Part shown: piece by piece, positions 28,321-38,098 of the stretch
How positions within the stretch are numbered: position 1 is the first letter of the stretch
How the letters are laid out: each line of letters opens with the position of its first letter
Assembly (NCBI GenBank): GCA_017938315.1
Contig: JAGBBV010000030.1
Coordinates: 62,001-126,000 of the forward strand
Reading direction: 5' to 3'
From: Lachnospiraceae bacterium
Lineage (GTDB): Bacteria; Bacillota; Clostridia; Lachnospirales; Lachnospiraceae
DNA length: 64,000 nucleotides
Notes under the pieces: model-generated
Told to the model about the DNA's origin: nothing
Seen by the model: only the letters and a program-made list of their open reading frames with translations
Databases searched by the model: none
Program-made: the position numbers and the translations under genes

Positions 28321-29160
28321 TTACCACTTTTTGCGGTACTCTAAGGGAGTCATATTCTCGGCTTTTTTAAAGACTTTGATAAAGTATCCGGATTCCTGGA
28401 ACCCGCACTTTTGTGCAATGGTATCTACGGAATCGTCGCTAAAACGGAGCATGGACTTGGCGTGGGAAATTCGCTGATAGGTCAGATCATTTCCGATAGT
28501 GGTTCCATATATTTTCTTATATTCCCTGGATAGGTGGAATTTGCTGATAAAGAAGCGCTCTGCCAGGTCTTCCAGGGATATTTTTTCGGCATAATTTTCC
28601 GTTAAGTAGGTATGCACCTGCTGAAGCTTTTCCGGAATGGAATATTCTCCCTGCTTCAAGGATTCATTCTCCGTAAAACATAAGGTAATAATATCCGTAA
28701 TACACTTGTTGGAAATTAGCTCCATTAAGGATGATTTATTTTGATGACAGATATAGAGCTGGTCTAATGCTTCCGTAAAGGGAAGGATGCTCCGGGGGCA
28801 AAACACATAGGAATTATCCTTGGAGAGATAGGCACTATAAAAATTCTGCGCCTGGGTACCGAAAAAATGAACCCACTTAAGACTCCAGGGGTGTTCCGCA
28901 CTGCTCTCATGAAAATAGGGTTTGGCGCAGTCAATCCAGACACAGTCTCCGGCTGTGATGTGGTGGTGGGTTCCGTTATAAAAAAGAGTTCCTTCCCCGT
29001 CCATGACAATAAAGAACAGGAAAGAATTTAAGTTCTGACGTTTACTGACATGGGGCTCTAAGCTTTGAAGCGTTCCTACTTCCTGCACATAAAGGTAATG
29101 GGAACGTGCATAGGAAGAGGGAGTTGCCAAAATACGGTTTGAGGTAGATTTTGCAGCCAT
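28321..29160 (-). CDS. AraC family transcriptional regulator
   Basis: 279 aa. N-terminal cupin-like sensor (~25-150), C-terminal double helix-turn-helix of AraC/XylS type: ISLEDLAERFFISKFHLSRE and DTIAQKCGFQESGYFIKVFK, ending MTPLEYRKKW. The architecture is typical of sugar-responsive regulators. It is transcribed away from gmd, so the shared upstream region may hold its operators. Confidence 0.9.
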   Translation of the reverse strand: MAAKSTSNRILATPSSYARSHYLYVQEVGTLQSLEPHVSKRQNLNSFLFFIVMDGEGTLFYNGTHHHITAGDCVWIDCAKPYFHESSAEHPWSLKWVHFFGTQAQNFYSAYLSKDNSYVFCPRSILPFTEALDQLYICHQNKSSLMELISNKCITDIITLCFTENESLKQGEYSIPEKLQQVHTYLTENYAEKISLEDLAERFFISKFHLSREYKKIYGTTIGNDLTYQRISHAKSMLRFSDDSVDTIAQKCGFQESGYFIKVFKKAENMTPLEYRKKW

Positions 29161-29216
29161 ATTTGTATCCTTTCAAGCAATAGCAATATTTTACTATTTT
29201 TGGGCAATATATTTAA

Positions 29217-29245
29217 TTGATAGTTGTATTATACAATAGTATACT
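29217..29245 (+). promoter_or_regulatory. Promoter for gmd with dyad in spacer
   Basis: TTGATA, a 17-base spacer and TATACT. The spacer holds TTGTATTATACAA, a near-perfect dyad, which could be an operator for the divergent AraC regulator. Confidence 0.5.
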
Positions 29246-29314
29246 GCCTAATGGAATAGCAAAAAAAGACAAATTATTTTGAACGGCCGGTTAATTGGCA
29301 GGAAGTGAGGAAAT

Positions 29315-30382
29315 ATGCAGAATATAGCGTTAATTACAGGTATTACGGGACAGGACGGTTCCTATCTTGCTGAGTTTTTGTTAGAAAAAGGATATGAGGT
29401 ACACGGACTTATCCGCCGCCACAGTATCAGTAACACATCAAGAATTGACCATATTATCAATTCTAAATACAACAATGTAAAATTTTTCCTGCATTTTGCA
29501 GATATGACAGATTCCAGTAACTTAATGCGTCTGATTGCAGAAATCAGACCTACGGAAGTTTATAACCTGGCAGCACAGTCTCACGTAGGTGTTTCCTTTG
29601 AAGTGCCGGAGTACACTGCAGAGGCAACCGGTGTCAGCACCTTAAAGCTCCTCGAAGCGCTCCGCGTAAATGGTGGCAACTGCCGTTACTATCAGGCATC
29701 CACTTCGGAACTCTTCGGTGGACTTCCTGAGACAGCACCCCAGAGTGAAGCAACACCTTTTTATCCCAAGAGCCCTTACGGGGTAGCAAAGTTATACTCT
29801 TACTGGATTACCGTAAACTATAGAGAATCCTACAACATGTTTGCATGTAACGGTATTCTTTTTAACCATGAATCTCCCAGACGTGGAGAAAATTTCGTAA
29901 CCAGAAAAATCACTCTTGCTGTTGCAAACATTATCGCCGGAAAACAGGAAAAGCTTGCCTTGGGTAATATGAATGCAAAGCGTGACTGGGGATTTGCAGG
30001 TGACTATGTAAAAGGTATGTGGCTCATGCTCCAGCAGGACAAGCCCAGCGATTACGTTCTTGCAACCAATGAAACCCACACAGTAAGAGAATTCGTGGAA
30101 GCAGCCTTTGAAGAACTTGGCATTACCATCCGCTGGGAAGGAACCGGCGTAGATGAAAAGGGATATGATGCAGAAACTGGCAAGCTTCTGGTAGACGTGA
30201 ATCCTCAGTTCTACCGCCCTGCAGAAGTAGAGTTTCTTTGGGGTGATTCCTCCAAGGCAGAAAAAGCACTTGGCTGGAAGAGAGATGTAGACTTTAAGGG
30301 TCTTGTGGCTATGATGATGGATGCAGACCTTAGAGAAATTGCAGGAATGAGTTGCGAAGAATATAAGGCAAAGAAAAACTAA
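29315..30382 (+). CDS. gmd: GDP-mannose 4,6-dehydratase
   Basis: First step from GDP-mannose towards GDP-L-fucose, 355 aa. NADP-binding [19 protein letters not shown], substrate loop [10 protein letters not shown], catalytic [10 protein letters not shown] (YxxxK). With fcl 1.9 kb downstream it completes GDP-fucose synthesis, used for surface glycans. Confidence 0.95.
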   Translation: MQNIALITGITGQDGSYLAEFLLEKGYEVHGLIRRHSISNTSRIDHIINSKYNNVKFFLHFADMTDSSNLMRLIAEIRPTEVYNLAAQSHVGVSFEVPEYTAEATGVSTLKLLEALRVNGGNCRYYQASTSELFGGLPETAPQSEATPFYPKSPYGVAKLYSYWITVNYRESYNMFACNGILFNHESPRRGENFVTRKITLAVANIIAGKQEKLALGNMNAKRDWGFAGDYVKGMWLMLQQDKPSDYVLATNETHTVREFVEAAFEELGITIRWEGTGVDEKGYDAETGKLLVDVNPQFYRPAEVEFLWGDSSKAEKALGWKRDVDFKGLVAMMMDADLREIAGMSCEEYKAKKN

Positions 30383-30409
30383 GTATTTTTATAGATAAGA
30401 GGTTACCCT

Positions 30410-32071
30410 ATGGTATCGGTAATTCTTGTTTGGATTTACATGATTTTTACCTGTTACGTGACAGGCTATGCGTGTCTCACCATAGCCTGCACAAAAACAG
30501 GATATACAATAAAAAGAGATAGTAGTTATTTGTTTGCAGGAATTGCATTTCTCACGGTATATGCGCAGTTTTTCAGTATTTTTTATAAAGTAGGGCTATT
30601 AGCCAATGTAATTTTGCTTTTACTATGCGGTTTGTCCATCCTTGGATGTAGAAAGCAGATGGCGGTGCATTTGCAGCAAAGATGGAAAGAGACTGCACCG
30701 TGGAAAGCGGGGCTTCTATTTCTTTTGTTCCTGATATTTGCATATGGGGCATCTACCGGTATTATCCATTATGATACAAGCCTTTATCATGCCCAGAGCA
30801 TCAGATGGATAGAAGAGTATGGGGTAATCCCGGGACTTGGAAATCTGCACACCAGACTGGCATATAACAGTGCCTCATTTTGTCTGTCGGCACTTTTTAG
30901 CTTTGCCTTTCTGGGTGGACAATCCTATCACTGTGTGGTGGGATTTTTGGCGTTTTTGCTTGCGGTGGTATGTTTTTCCGGATTTATGCGAAAGGACTTT
31001 AAAGTACCGGTGCTTTCCGACTTTATCCGGATGATGGGTATTTATTATCTGCTGATTATCTTTGATGAAATGGTTTCGCCGGCGTCGGATTATTTCATGG
31101 TTCTCCTTGTATTTTATATTTTGATTACATGGCTTGATTTACTGGAGGAAAAAGAAAAATCCTATCTGCCCTATGGGCTTTTGTGTATTCTGTGCGTATC
31201 GGTGGTGACCATGAAGCTTTCCGGTGCGCTGATTTTGCTGCTGACCATAAAGCCGGCAGTGATGCTCATCAAAGAAAGAAGAGGAAAAGCCATTGCCGGA
31301 TTTTTGGGAGCGGGAATTGTTACTGTCCTTCCTTTTCTCATTAGAAATGTAATTTTGTCAGGATGGCTTGTTTATCCCTTTACTTTTATTGATTTATTTA
31401 ACTTTGATTTCAAGATACCGGAAGGTGTGGCAAGATACGATTCACAGGAGATACAGGTTTGGGGAAGAGGATACACGGATGTAACAAGATATGATATTCC
31501 CATCAGTGAATGGATGGGACCGTGGGCAGCGTCCCTTGATGCCATTAACAAGGTATTTTTGCTTTTGGCAATGGGAGCATTGTTTGCCCTTGTGGGAATT
31601 TGCGTATATGCACTCATAAAAAAGAAAAAGGAAATGCTGGACTTTTTGCTGGTAGCAGGCTGCATGGCGGCAAGCTTTTTGTTCTGGTTGACCAGTGCCC
31701 CATTAATCCGTTACGGATGCATTTATCTTTGGGTATTACCCATGCTGGTTTGGGGATTTATCTATTTGCAAATCAGTCCCCGGGTGGATAAATATAAAAT
31801 ATACTTGGCAATGCTTTTGCTGGTAGGATGTTACAAGGCCGGTGCATTTGCCATGGAAGTGGCAGAAAGCGCCACGGCAAAGTATTTGATAACACAGAAA
31901 GATTATGAAAATTATGAAACCATCAGCTACGAATTAAACGGATATACTTTTTATTATCCTGCAAATGGAGATCAGACAGGATATGAAGATTTTCCGGCAT
32001 CGCCTATCAAAGCGGAAGATATCTTTCGAGGCGATAAGATAGAGGATGGATTTGTGGATGTGGTGCATTGA
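30410..32071 (+). CDS. Large polytopic membrane protein, glycosyltransferase C-like
   Basis: 553 aa with about a dozen TM helices. The motif HYDTSLYHAQSIRWIEEYG (~126-144) followed by GLGNLHTRLAYNS resembles the LIC_10190-type membrane proteins and other GT-C-fold polysaccharide enzymes, where an acidic residue in the first outside loop is catalytic. Its place between gmd and fcl suggests a role in fucose-containing surface polymer, but no enzyme activity can be read from the sequence. Confidence 0.72.
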   Translation: MVSVILVWIYMIFTCYVTGYACLTIACTKTGYTIKRDSSYLFAGIAFLTVYAQFFSIFYKVGLLANVILLLLCGLSILGCRKQMAVHLQQRWKETAPWKAGLLFLLFLIFAYGASTGIIHYDTSLYHAQSIRWIEEYGVIPGLGNLHTRLAYNSASFCLSALFSFAFLGGQSYHCVVGFLAFLLAVVCFSGFMRKDFKVPVLSDFIRMMGIYYLLIIFDEMVSPASDYFMVLLVFYILITWLDLLEEKEKSYLPYGLLCILCVSVVTMKLSGALILLLTIKPAVMLIKERRGKAIAGFLGAGIVTVLPFLIRNVILSGWLVYPFTFIDLFNFDFKIPEGVARYDSQEIQVWGRGYTDVTRYDIPISEWMGPWAASLDAINKVFLLLAMGALFALVGICVYALIKKKKEMLDFLLVAGCMAASFLFWLTSAPLIRYGCIYLWVLPMLVWGFIYLQISPRVDKYKIYLAMLLLVGCYKAGAFAMEVAESATAKYLITQKDYENYETISYELNGYTFYYPANGDQTGYEDFPASPIKAEDIFRGDKIEDGFVDVVH

Positions 32072-32078
32072 TGAATTG

Positions 32079-32230
32079 GCGCCTTTGTGCGGCTTTCCGC
32101 TCGGGCGGGTTGCGCCGGACATTCCGGTGAGCCCCAAACAATTCACAAGGCAGCAAAGGCTGCCATGAGAATCGGGTCTCATCTCCATGGTGCAAAGGCA
32201 CCTTCGCAGAAAGCCGCAGCAGAAGGCGGC
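32079..32230 (-). ncRNA. Structured intergenic element, copy B
   Basis: Minus-strand copy of a ~150-nt element also found at 55661-55809. Shared blocks (minus strand): CCATGGAGATGAGAC and GGCTCACCGGAATGTCCGG followed by CGCAAC. Stems: closing arm GCGGCTTTC/GAAAGCCGC plus GCCTT/AAGGC; hairpins GGTGC-CTTT-GCACC, GGCAGC-CTTT-GCTGCC and CCGGA-ATG-TCCGG. Much richer in GC than its surroundings. It lies between two + strand genes, so it does not lead into any gene on its own strand. Confidence 0.6.
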
Positions 32231-32268
32231 GGCAAAATCAAAGGCAGAAACATAGGGAGGATATTAGT

Positions 32269-33213
32269 ATGTTAAATAAGAGTGATAAGATTTACGTGGC
32301 AGGACACAGAGGTCTTGTGGGCAGTGCAATTGTAAGAAATTTAAAGGCAAAGGGTTATGAAAACGTCATCGGCAGAACCCACAAGGAACTGGATTTGACC
32401 AATCAGGCAGCAGTCCGTGAATTTTTTGAAAAAGAACGTCCTGATGTGGTGGTTCTTGCGGCTGCAAAGGTAGGCGGTATTAATGCAAATAACACAGCCC
32501 CTGCAGAGTTTGCTTATGAAAATATGCAGATTCAGTGTAATGTAATTGACTGCTGTCATCAGTACAAGGTAAAGAAGCTTCTATTCCTTGGAAGCACCTG
32601 TATTTATCCTAAGATGGCGCCCCAGCCCATTCCGGAGGATGCACTTCTGACCGGTCCTTTGGAAGAGACCAATGAAGCCTATGCCATTGCAAAGATTGCA
32701 GGTCTTGAAATGTGTAAGTTTTATAAGAGACAGTACGGTGATGATTTCATCAGCTGTATGCCCACTAATTTATACGGACCTCATGACAACTATGACTTAT
32801 CCGGTTCCCATGTTATGCCGGCGATGATCCGTAAATTCCATGAAGCAAAGGTTTCCGGAGCACCTAGTGTGGAGCTTTGGGGAACAGGAACACCTCTCCG
32901 TGAGTTCTTATATGTAGACGATATGGCAGATGCCTGCGTATTCCTTTTGGAAAACTACGACGGCGAGCAGCATGTGAATATCGGTACCGGCAAGGAAGTA
33001 ACCATTAAGCAGCTGGCAGAAACGGTTCAGCGCGTGGTTGGCTACGAAGGAGAAATCATCTGGAACACCGATATGCCTGACGGAACTCCCAGAAAGCTTA
33101 CCAACGTAGATAAGCTTCACGGCCTTGGCTGGCAGCATAAGGTGGACCTTGATGAAGGTGTGGAACTGGCTTATCAGTGGTTTAAAGAAAATGTAGATAG
33201 CGCAAGATTATAA
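32269..33213 (+). CDS. fcl: GDP-L-fucose synthase
   Basis: Epimerase/reductase that finishes GDP-L-fucose, 314 aa. NADP-binding [10 protein letters not shown], catalytic [10 protein letters not shown] (YxxxK), and family motif [15 protein letters not shown]. Preceded by GGGAGG. A terminator follows at once. Confidence 0.95.
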   Translation: MLNKSDKIYVAGHRGLVGSAIVRNLKAKGYENVIGRTHKELDLTNQAAVREFFEKERPDVVVLAAAKVGGINANNTAPAEFAYENMQIQCNVIDCCHQYKVKKLLFLGSTCIYPKMAPQPIPEDALLTGPLEETNEAYAIAKIAGLEMCKFYKRQYGDDFISCMPTNLYGPHDNYDLSGSHVMPAMIRKFHEAKVSGAPSVELWGTGTPLREFLYVDDMADACVFLLENYDGEQHVNIGTGKEVTIKQLAETVQRVVGYEGEIIWNTDMPDGTPRKLTNVDKLHGLGWQHKVDLDEGVELAYQWFKENVDSARL

Positions 33214-33220
33214 ATGAAAT

Positions 33221-33269
33221 AAAACCGATGCAACGCTTGATGGAAAGGTCAGAGTTGTATCGGTTTTTT
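33221..33269 (+). terminator. Terminator after fcl
   Basis: AAACCGATGCAAC pairs with GTTGTATCGGTTT, then a T-run. Confidence 0.75.
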
Positions 33270-33307
33270 GTTGCTTTCTGATGGTGGTTGTGATATAGTC
33301 GTTTTAT

Positions 33308-33387
33308 CGAAAACGTTCTTGTTTTCGTAAAAGGTTTGAATTTCAAATGCCTATGGCATTCTAACAGCATCTCGCTGGAAAATTCAA
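33308..33387 (+). repeat. Hairpin-string element upstream of Rpn copy 1
   Basis: Four small stem-loops in a row: CGAAAAC/GTTTTCG, TTTGA-ATT-TCAAA, AATGCC-TAT-GGCATT (33346-33360) and CAGC-ATCTC-GCTG (33365-33377), ending GGAAAATTCAAC. The same order of stem-loops, with changed but still pairing bases, lies before Rpn copy 2 at 38638-38728. Rest of the 319-base gap: terminator, this element, and a promoter. Confidence 0.6.
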
Positions 33388-33430
33388 CACAAACAATATC
33401 GCGACAATGGGAAATATGGTTTATTTATTG

Positions 33431-33459
33431 TTGAAAAAGTGTTATTTTTCTTTTATAAT
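33431..33459 (+). promoter_or_regulatory. Promoter for Rpn copy 1
   Basis: TTGAAA, 17 bases, TATAAT. Confidence 0.65.
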
Positions 33460-33532
33460 AAAGTATACTTACTTGTGCTTGTCATGTTACCTATTGTTGC
33501 AAAAGTCAGCAAAATAGGGAGGGTAATAACAG

Positions 33533-34522
33533 ATGAGTAACAAAACGTATTTGGCCCATGTACTGGATATTGCACAGTTGAAGGTACAGTATGACAGCGA
33601 GGCCAAAAAGATAGTGGCAGATAAGGGGATTCTGTCACGGATTATCAAGGAAACTGTGGAAGAGATGAAAGACTGTAGCCTTGAGGAAATAGCAGATTCC
33701 ATTGAAGGATTGGAAATTTCCGAGGTGCCGGTATATCCGGGCAAAAAGGCGGAGGCGATTATCGGTATGCCCACGGAAGATAAGGTGCCGAATGAAGGAG
33801 AAATAACTTTTGATATCCGGTTTTATATCATTACACCATATGGTGAGAGGATGAAACTCATTATAAACGTAGAGATTCAAAGGAAATATTATCCGGGATA
33901 TGATTTGGTAACCAGAGGAGTTTTTTACGGGGCAAGGATGCTGTCCGCGCAGCTTGATACAGAATTCAGTGCAGACAATTATGATGAGATTAAGAAAGTA
34001 TATTCCATATGGCTTTGTCTGAACTCACCAAAGGATATGGCAGGAAGTATTGTAAAATATACAATAAAACCTGAAATAGTGGCAGGGGATTTACAAAAAC
34101 GGGAAACACTGACAAACCACCGATATGACCTGCTAACGGTAGTTATGATTGGCTTAGACAAAAAGAGTTTTGAAGAAAAGCAAACGAAGCTACATGGGCT
34201 TTTGGGAACTGTGTTTTCGGAGCAATTGAAGCCGGATCAAAAAATAGAGATTTTGTATAAAGACTACGGGATGAAAACTGTGAAAGACAGGGAGGAGGGT
34301 GTTGCTACAATGTGTAATCTAAGTGATGAAATTGAAGAACGTGGTATGGAACAAAAGTTAATAGAGCAAATTTGCCGTAAAATCCGAAAAGGAAAAGAGA
34401 CTTCGGTAATTGCTGAGGAATTGGAAGAGGAAGAAAGTGTTGTTAGGAGAATTTACGAAGCAGCACTACATGCAGCCCCGGATTATGACAAAGAGCAGGT
34501 ATATGAAATATTGTATAAGTAG
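33533..34522 (+). CDS. Rpn family nuclease / PD-(D/E)XK transposase-like protein, copy 1
   Basis: 329 aa of the recombination-promoting nuclease (Rpn/YhgA-like, 'PD-(D/E)XK nuclease family transposase') group. Predicted catalytic residues: Asp in TFDIRF (~93) and Glu in NVEIQ (~112). Conserved YPGYDLVTRGVFYGARMLSA follows. The C-terminal part is Glu/Lys-rich with a helical region. These genes are often multi-copy and variable; they cut DNA and stimulate recombination in enterobacteria. A second copy lies at 38867. Both precede arrays of small membrane proteins. Confidence 0.85.
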   Translation: MSNKTYLAHVLDIAQLKVQYDSEAKKIVADKGILSRIIKETVEEMKDCSLEEIADSIEGLEISEVPVYPGKKAEAIIGMPTEDKVPNEGEITFDIRFYIITPYGERMKLIINVEIQRKYYPGYDLVTRGVFYGARMLSAQLDTEFSADNYDEIKKVYSIWLCLNSPKDMAGSIVKYTIKPEIVAGDLQKRETLTNHRYDLLTVVMIGLDKKSFEEKQTKLHGLLGTVFSEQLKPDQKIEILYKDYGMKTVKDREEGVATMCNLSDEIEERGMEQKLIEQICRKIRKGKETSVIAEELEEEESVVRRIYEAALHAAPDYDKEQVYEILYK

Positions 34523-34543
34523 CAGGAAATAGTGAGAAGTAAA

Positions 34544-34579
34544 AATCCAATGCAAAAAAATATGCATTGGATTTTTTTT
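34544..34579 (+). terminator. Terminator after Rpn copy 1
   Basis: AATCCAATGCA / TGCATTGGATT with an A-rich loop and eight T residues. Nearly the same stem follows Rpn copy 2. Confidence 0.8.
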
Positions 34580-34584
34580 GTGAG

Positions 34585-34612
34585 TGCAACCTTTTGGGGA
34601 GGTCAGGGGTAT
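34585..34612 (+). promoter_or_regulatory. ECF-like promoter 1, heads array 1
   Basis: TGCAACCTTTT, 12 bases, GGTAT. The TGCAAC and GGTAT starts are 23 bases apart, as at 39844 and 47937. The layout resembles ECF sigma promoters (TGAAACCTTTT...CGTA in Bacillus SigW). No sigma-A promoter with good spacing is visible here. Confidence 0.5.
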
Positions 34613-34647
34613 ATATGGTATAGGAACTATAAAGGAGGTTTAACGGG

Positions 34648-34947
34648 ATGGAAGAAAAAATCAGAAGAAGGAGTAAGATAAAAAGACACAAAAAAAGAAA
34701 AACAAAAAGACCTATTGTTATTTTGGCATTGTGTATAGCATTAGTGATTGGAGTATACCAATATGTAAAGCCAGTGGCTATTGCAGGAGTTACGGATGGT
34801 GGAAGTATTGTATATATAGGCAGGTTTTATGAGCTGATGAAAGTGCATGCTATGACATCTGAGGATGGGGAGTATTATGTAGGTTATAAATTAGAAATAA
34901 ATGGGAAAAAAGTTTATGAAAATGTTGAATTAAAGAAATTATATTAA
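34648..34947 (+). CDS. Small membrane-anchored protein, array 1
   Basis: 99 aa, not recognised. Very basic N-terminus (residues 4-22, mostly Arg and Lys), one TM helix (~23-40), then ~58 residues predicted outside. AAAGGAGG precedes the ATG. First gene after ECF-like promoter 1. The outside part has KVYENVELKKLY at its end and no Cys. Confidence 0.65.
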   Translation: MEEKIRRRSKIKRHKKRKTKRPIVILALCIALVIGVYQYVKPVAIAGVTDGGSIVYIGRFYELMKVHAMTSEDGEYYVGYKLEINGKKVYENVELKKLY

Positions 34948-35118
34948 AGAAGAAAAATGATTGCAATAGATTAATTACGAGAGCAGGTTTAGACTGGAAT
35001 ACGAAGATGAAAATGGATACCCTTTTCATCTATGAATGTAATTATGACTTTAGAATATATGGGTGGTTATATGATGTTTTATAAAATGCTGCAAAAATAA
35101 AGGAGAACATGAAGCAAT

Positions 35119-35586
35119 ATGGAGAAAATGGAAGAATTACAAAACAACTTATCTGAAAAAAGAACTGTAATAATAGGGACAATACTAATACTGCTAGTGC
35201 TTTCTATAACAATATTGCTGTTTTCCCGGATACAACGGGGAAAAGAAAATCCAAATTCAGAGTATGAAGACTATTGTTATCAAATCTATCAGGAGATTAA
35301 AAGCCAATCGTTTTCTATAGCAGAATTTCAAGAAAATACAATTGTATTTTATGATGACAAATTTAATGAAACAGACAAATTGGAATATAGTGATTATAAT
35401 TCTTCATTAAAAATTATATACATAGAGAACACGGAAGATACGATGTTATTTTGGGTAAAAGGCAGTTTGGACGACGGAGAGGGAATTCTTATTATAAAAG
35501 ATCAGAAAATCAATGCCGCATTAGGCGGGATTAAAAATTTAGAACGTGCAGGAAGTACAAGCTATTGGTTCTCAACGTGGGAGTAA
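35119..35586 (+). CDS. Membrane-anchored exoprotein, array 1
   Basis: 155 aa, not recognised. TM helix ~16-37, outside domain ~115 residues, acidic, with FYDDKFN and WVKGSLDDGEGIL. The end of the domain has the look of a small alpha/beta fold. The 171-base gap before it holds short decayed-looking reading frames (for example 35008-35088) and no supported gene. Its 3' end almost meets the next start. Confidence 0.65.
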   Translation: MEKMEELQNNLSEKRTVIIGTILILLVLSITILLFSRIQRGKENPNSEYEDYCYQIYQEIKSQSFSIAEFQENTIVFYDDKFNETDKLEYSDYNSSLKIIYIENTEDTMLFWVKGSLDDGEGILIIKDQKINAALGGIKNLERAGSTSYWFSTWE

Positions 35587-35591
35587 CAGGC

Positions 35592-36536
35592 ATGAAAAAG
35601 TATGTGTACATATGCTTGGTTGTTGTTGTGTTATTAATAATAGGAAAAAGACTTGGCAAGACAGATATTGTAAGTGAGTTGCACGGACAGTGGAAGGTAA
35701 CAGAATTTCTGGCTTGCAAGCAATATGGAGTATCCTATAGTTATTATGATCATTTTTTAGGAAGAAGCATAACGATTACACCGGAGCAAATTATTACAAG
35801 TTTAAATTATTGGCCGGAAAAGATAGAGTATTCTCACATGACATATGATGATTATGAAGTGGAAAGCATTGATGCTTACCAATATGGCGCGCAAGAGCGC
35901 ATGAATGAATCGTGGTTTGAAATATTAAAGAATCAAAGCTTAAAGGAAGTAAAGTTTCTAGATACTCCCGCAAATTATAAAACTTTTTATATTACCGAGA
36001 CAGGGGAAGTGATATGTTCGTATTTATCTAATTTCTATTACATGGAGCCTTATGTGGGGACGGTTACGAATTTAAGACAGGAACAAATATATGGACAATG
36101 GAAAGTGGAACGTTTAATTTCCTACCAGGATGGATGGAAAGGAAATTCTAAGGCATATTTGGAGACAGGGCTAAGCTTTGAGAATATCGATATATACGAG
36201 GAAGAAGCAGGAGCAAACTTTTATCCGGAAGAATATTATGGCAAATGTCTCTTGATATCAGAAAATAGTATCAGCTTGTGGGAAGAAGAAATGGTAATAG
36301 AAGAGCATGGCGTATCAGGATATGATATGCAGATACATAACAAAAACTATTACCAGGAGCAAAACGGCATCTATGATGAACTGGGAATTGCAAATGAGGA
36401 AATTCAAGTGTTTTCGGGAAACTTGTCAGGTGGAGTTGTCGATATGTTACTGAATGGTGACTTTGTTGTTGTAGATGATGAGAAGATAATTACAAAAATA
36501 TATCAGGGCTGGTATTTGCTGGTTAAAGAGCATTAG
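35592..36536 (+). CDS. Exoprotein with two GQWKV-type repeats, array 1
   Basis: 314 aa, not recognised. N-terminal signal anchor (~3-19). Two related halves start with LHGQWKVTEF (~30) and IYGQWKVERL (~167), each followed by aromatic and acidic residues and a segment on a 'site of the form ITITPEQII / LLISENSIS', so the protein seems to hold an internal domain duplication, perhaps lipocalin-like. The ATG at 35592 gives a signal at the extreme N-terminus; the longer frame overlaps the previous gene. Confidence 0.65.
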   Translation: MKKYVYICLVVVVLLIIGKRLGKTDIVSELHGQWKVTEFLACKQYGVSYSYYDHFLGRSITITPEQIITSLNYWPEKIEYSHMTYDDYEVESIDAYQYGAQERMNESWFEILKNQSLKEVKFLDTPANYKTFYITETGEVICSYLSNFYYMEPYVGTVTNLRQEQIYGQWKVERLISYQDGWKGNSKAYLETGLSFENIDIYEEEAGANFYPEEYYGKCLLISENSISLWEEEMVIEEHGVSGYDMQIHNKNYYQEQNGIYDELGIANEEIQVFSGNLSGGVVDMLLNGDFVVVDDEKIITKIYQGWYLLVKEH

Positions 36537-36607
36537 AAAGTTGGTGCACAAAAGACGATGAAGAAAGAAATGAAAAAATTAAAAAAGTTAAAGATATATT
36601 ATTATTA

Positions 36608-37027
36608 ATGCTTGTAACAGTAATTCATCTGTTCATCTTGTTGAAATGGGGAGAATATGACTTGGATTATTGGGAAGACATAAGTGACAAATATGAGGAA
36701 GTAACCGAAAGGTTTGGAGAACCGAATCAGCTAATATATGAAGAAAAATATTATTGTGCATATTATGATGAAATAGAAATTGTATGCTATAATAATGGAA
36801 CTACCTATTTGGCAATAATTACAGATGAAGATATCCGTTTTGGTTTTTTAAATATTGGAATAGGAAGTCACAAAACGCTTATAGAAGGGATTTATTGCTT
36901 GAAAGAAAAAATGATAGATCTTAATGAAAACGAGATTGGAATAAAGGATGGTATAGATACAATTATTTTTGAATATGACGAAAATGATAAGGTGAAAAAG
37001 ATATATTTAAGCAGGTGGTATTGGTAA
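36608..37027 (+). CDS. Small exoprotein, array 1, possible frameshift at 5' end
   Basis: 139 aa as read. It starts in a hydrophobic stretch (MLVTVIHLFILLKW) with no basic residues before it and no ribosome site. One frame over, an ATG at 36558 gives a basic start (MKKEMKKLKKLKIYYY) that stops just before 36608 at a run of ATT repeats. A one-base slip would join the two into a normal basic-TM anchor. The outside domain is acidic and ends in YLSRWYW. Confidence 0.55.
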   Translation: MLVTVIHLFILLKWGEYDLDYWEDISDKYEEVTERFGEPNQLIYEEKYYCAYYDEIEIVCYNNGTTYLAIITDEDIRFGFLNIGIGSHKTLIEGIYCLKEKMIDLNENEIGIKDGIDTIIFEYDENDKVKKIYLSRWYW

Positions 37028-37111
37028 ATAGGGAAGCGAGACTGAATATAGTACCCTAAACGGATGTTAAAAAATAGATAGAGATAAAAAACAAAAGAGG
37101 TGTTCAAGAAA

Positions 37112-37468
37112 ATGATTAAAAATATCAAGAACTTATCGGGAGAGAAGAAGATAATATTAAGCATATGTGTACTGGTAACGTTTATCTTTGACTTCTTTTA
37201 TGCTAATTGGATTTCATATAGAATAGCATTGTCCCACTTTGAGTTGGAGTTCTATATTCCGTTGTATATATTTGCTATATCTACGATAGCATTTGTAGTA
37301 TTAAAAATAATAGAAATGAAGAGACATAAAGAATTATTTATTAAATATTTGGTAGCCATTGTTGCCATAGGAGCTATCTTTGCATTTGTTTTCTGCGGTT
37401 ATTGTCCTGCGTGTAACGAAGTTCATAATCCTATATATAGGTTTCTATATAAAATATTTGAGGAATAA
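37112..37468 (+). CDS. Small three-TM membrane protein, array 1
   Basis: 118 aa, not recognised. TM helices at ~16-33, ~43-62 and ~80-98, then a short tail with CGYCPACNE, a Cys pair that could bind metal or form a disulphide outside. Start at 37112 follows AGAGGTG. Confidence 0.6.
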   Translation: MIKNIKNLSGEKKIILSICVLVTFIFDFFYANWISYRIALSHFELEFYIPLYIFAISTIAFVVLKIIEMKRHKELFIKYLVAIVAIGAIFAFVFCGYCPACNEVHNPIYRFLYKIFEE

Positions 37469-37474
37469 AAACAT

Positions 37475-38098
37475 ATGAGTAAACTTGGGGAAAAATTAGT
37501 TTGGCTATTTATGTCTTTGCAGGCAAGTGCAGTAGGGGGATTTTATGTATACAGCAAGGCGGAAAAGTGGAACATCCGGGAAAAGATGACAGTGTTTATT
37601 TATCCGTTTTTTAAAATATTGGTAATGGTACTTGTGGTACTTTCTATACTATTTACTTTGGCATATTCTGTTCAAAAGGTGAAAGAGACAAAGAAGATTT
37701 TTTTTCTGTTGCCGATGGTTATTATGGTGTTTCTGGTAGGAATAGCTGCAACGCTTTTTAGTGAAAGTAAATTGAGGGAATATAACTTTGCGAAGTACCG
37801 GGAGACAAGGGAAGCAATAGTTGCATTAGTTCTGGAAGGAGAACTTTTGCCGGATACAAACGGAGTCATCAGTTTGCCAAAGGAGATGCAAAGTGAGGAA
37901 ATGGCAAGAGGGCAAAAAGTGTATCTTGTGTCAAATAATGGACAAAGTGGTATTTATTTTTGTACCTTTACAGGTGTAATGGAAAGCTCTGCCGGGTATG
38001 TATTTTTAACAGATAGAAAGTTCGATGTGAGTATGAACAATGATATTGTGTTACAAAAGCAGTATGAAAAAGGATGGTATTATTGTGGGACGGACTAG
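37475..38098 (+). CDS. Membrane protein with C-terminal outside domain, array 1
   Basis: 207 aa, not recognised. Hydrophobic segments at ~8-25, ~40-65 and ~75-93, then ~110 residues that look like a small beta-rich domain (KVYLVSNNGQSGIYFCTFTG). It follows the previous stop by six bases. Confidence 0.6.
   Translation: MSKLGEKLVWLFMSLQASAVGGFYVYSKAEKWNIREKMTVFIYPFFKILVMVLVVLSILFTLAYSVQKVKETKKIFFLLPMVIMVFLVGIAATLFSESKLREYNFAKYRETREAIVALVLEGELLPDTNGVISLPKEMQSEEMARGQKVYLVSNNGQSGIYFCTFTGVMESSAGYVFLTDRKFDVSMNNDIVLQKQYEKGWYYCGTD

Noticed and set aside
32087..32275. 62-residue + strand reading frame between gmd-locus genes
   Set aside because: It lies within the structured GC-rich element; no ribosome site, and pairing explains the sequence better.
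35008..35088. Short frame (26 codons) in the gap before 35119
   Set aside because: No ribosome site and no similarity to neighbours; at best a gene remnant.
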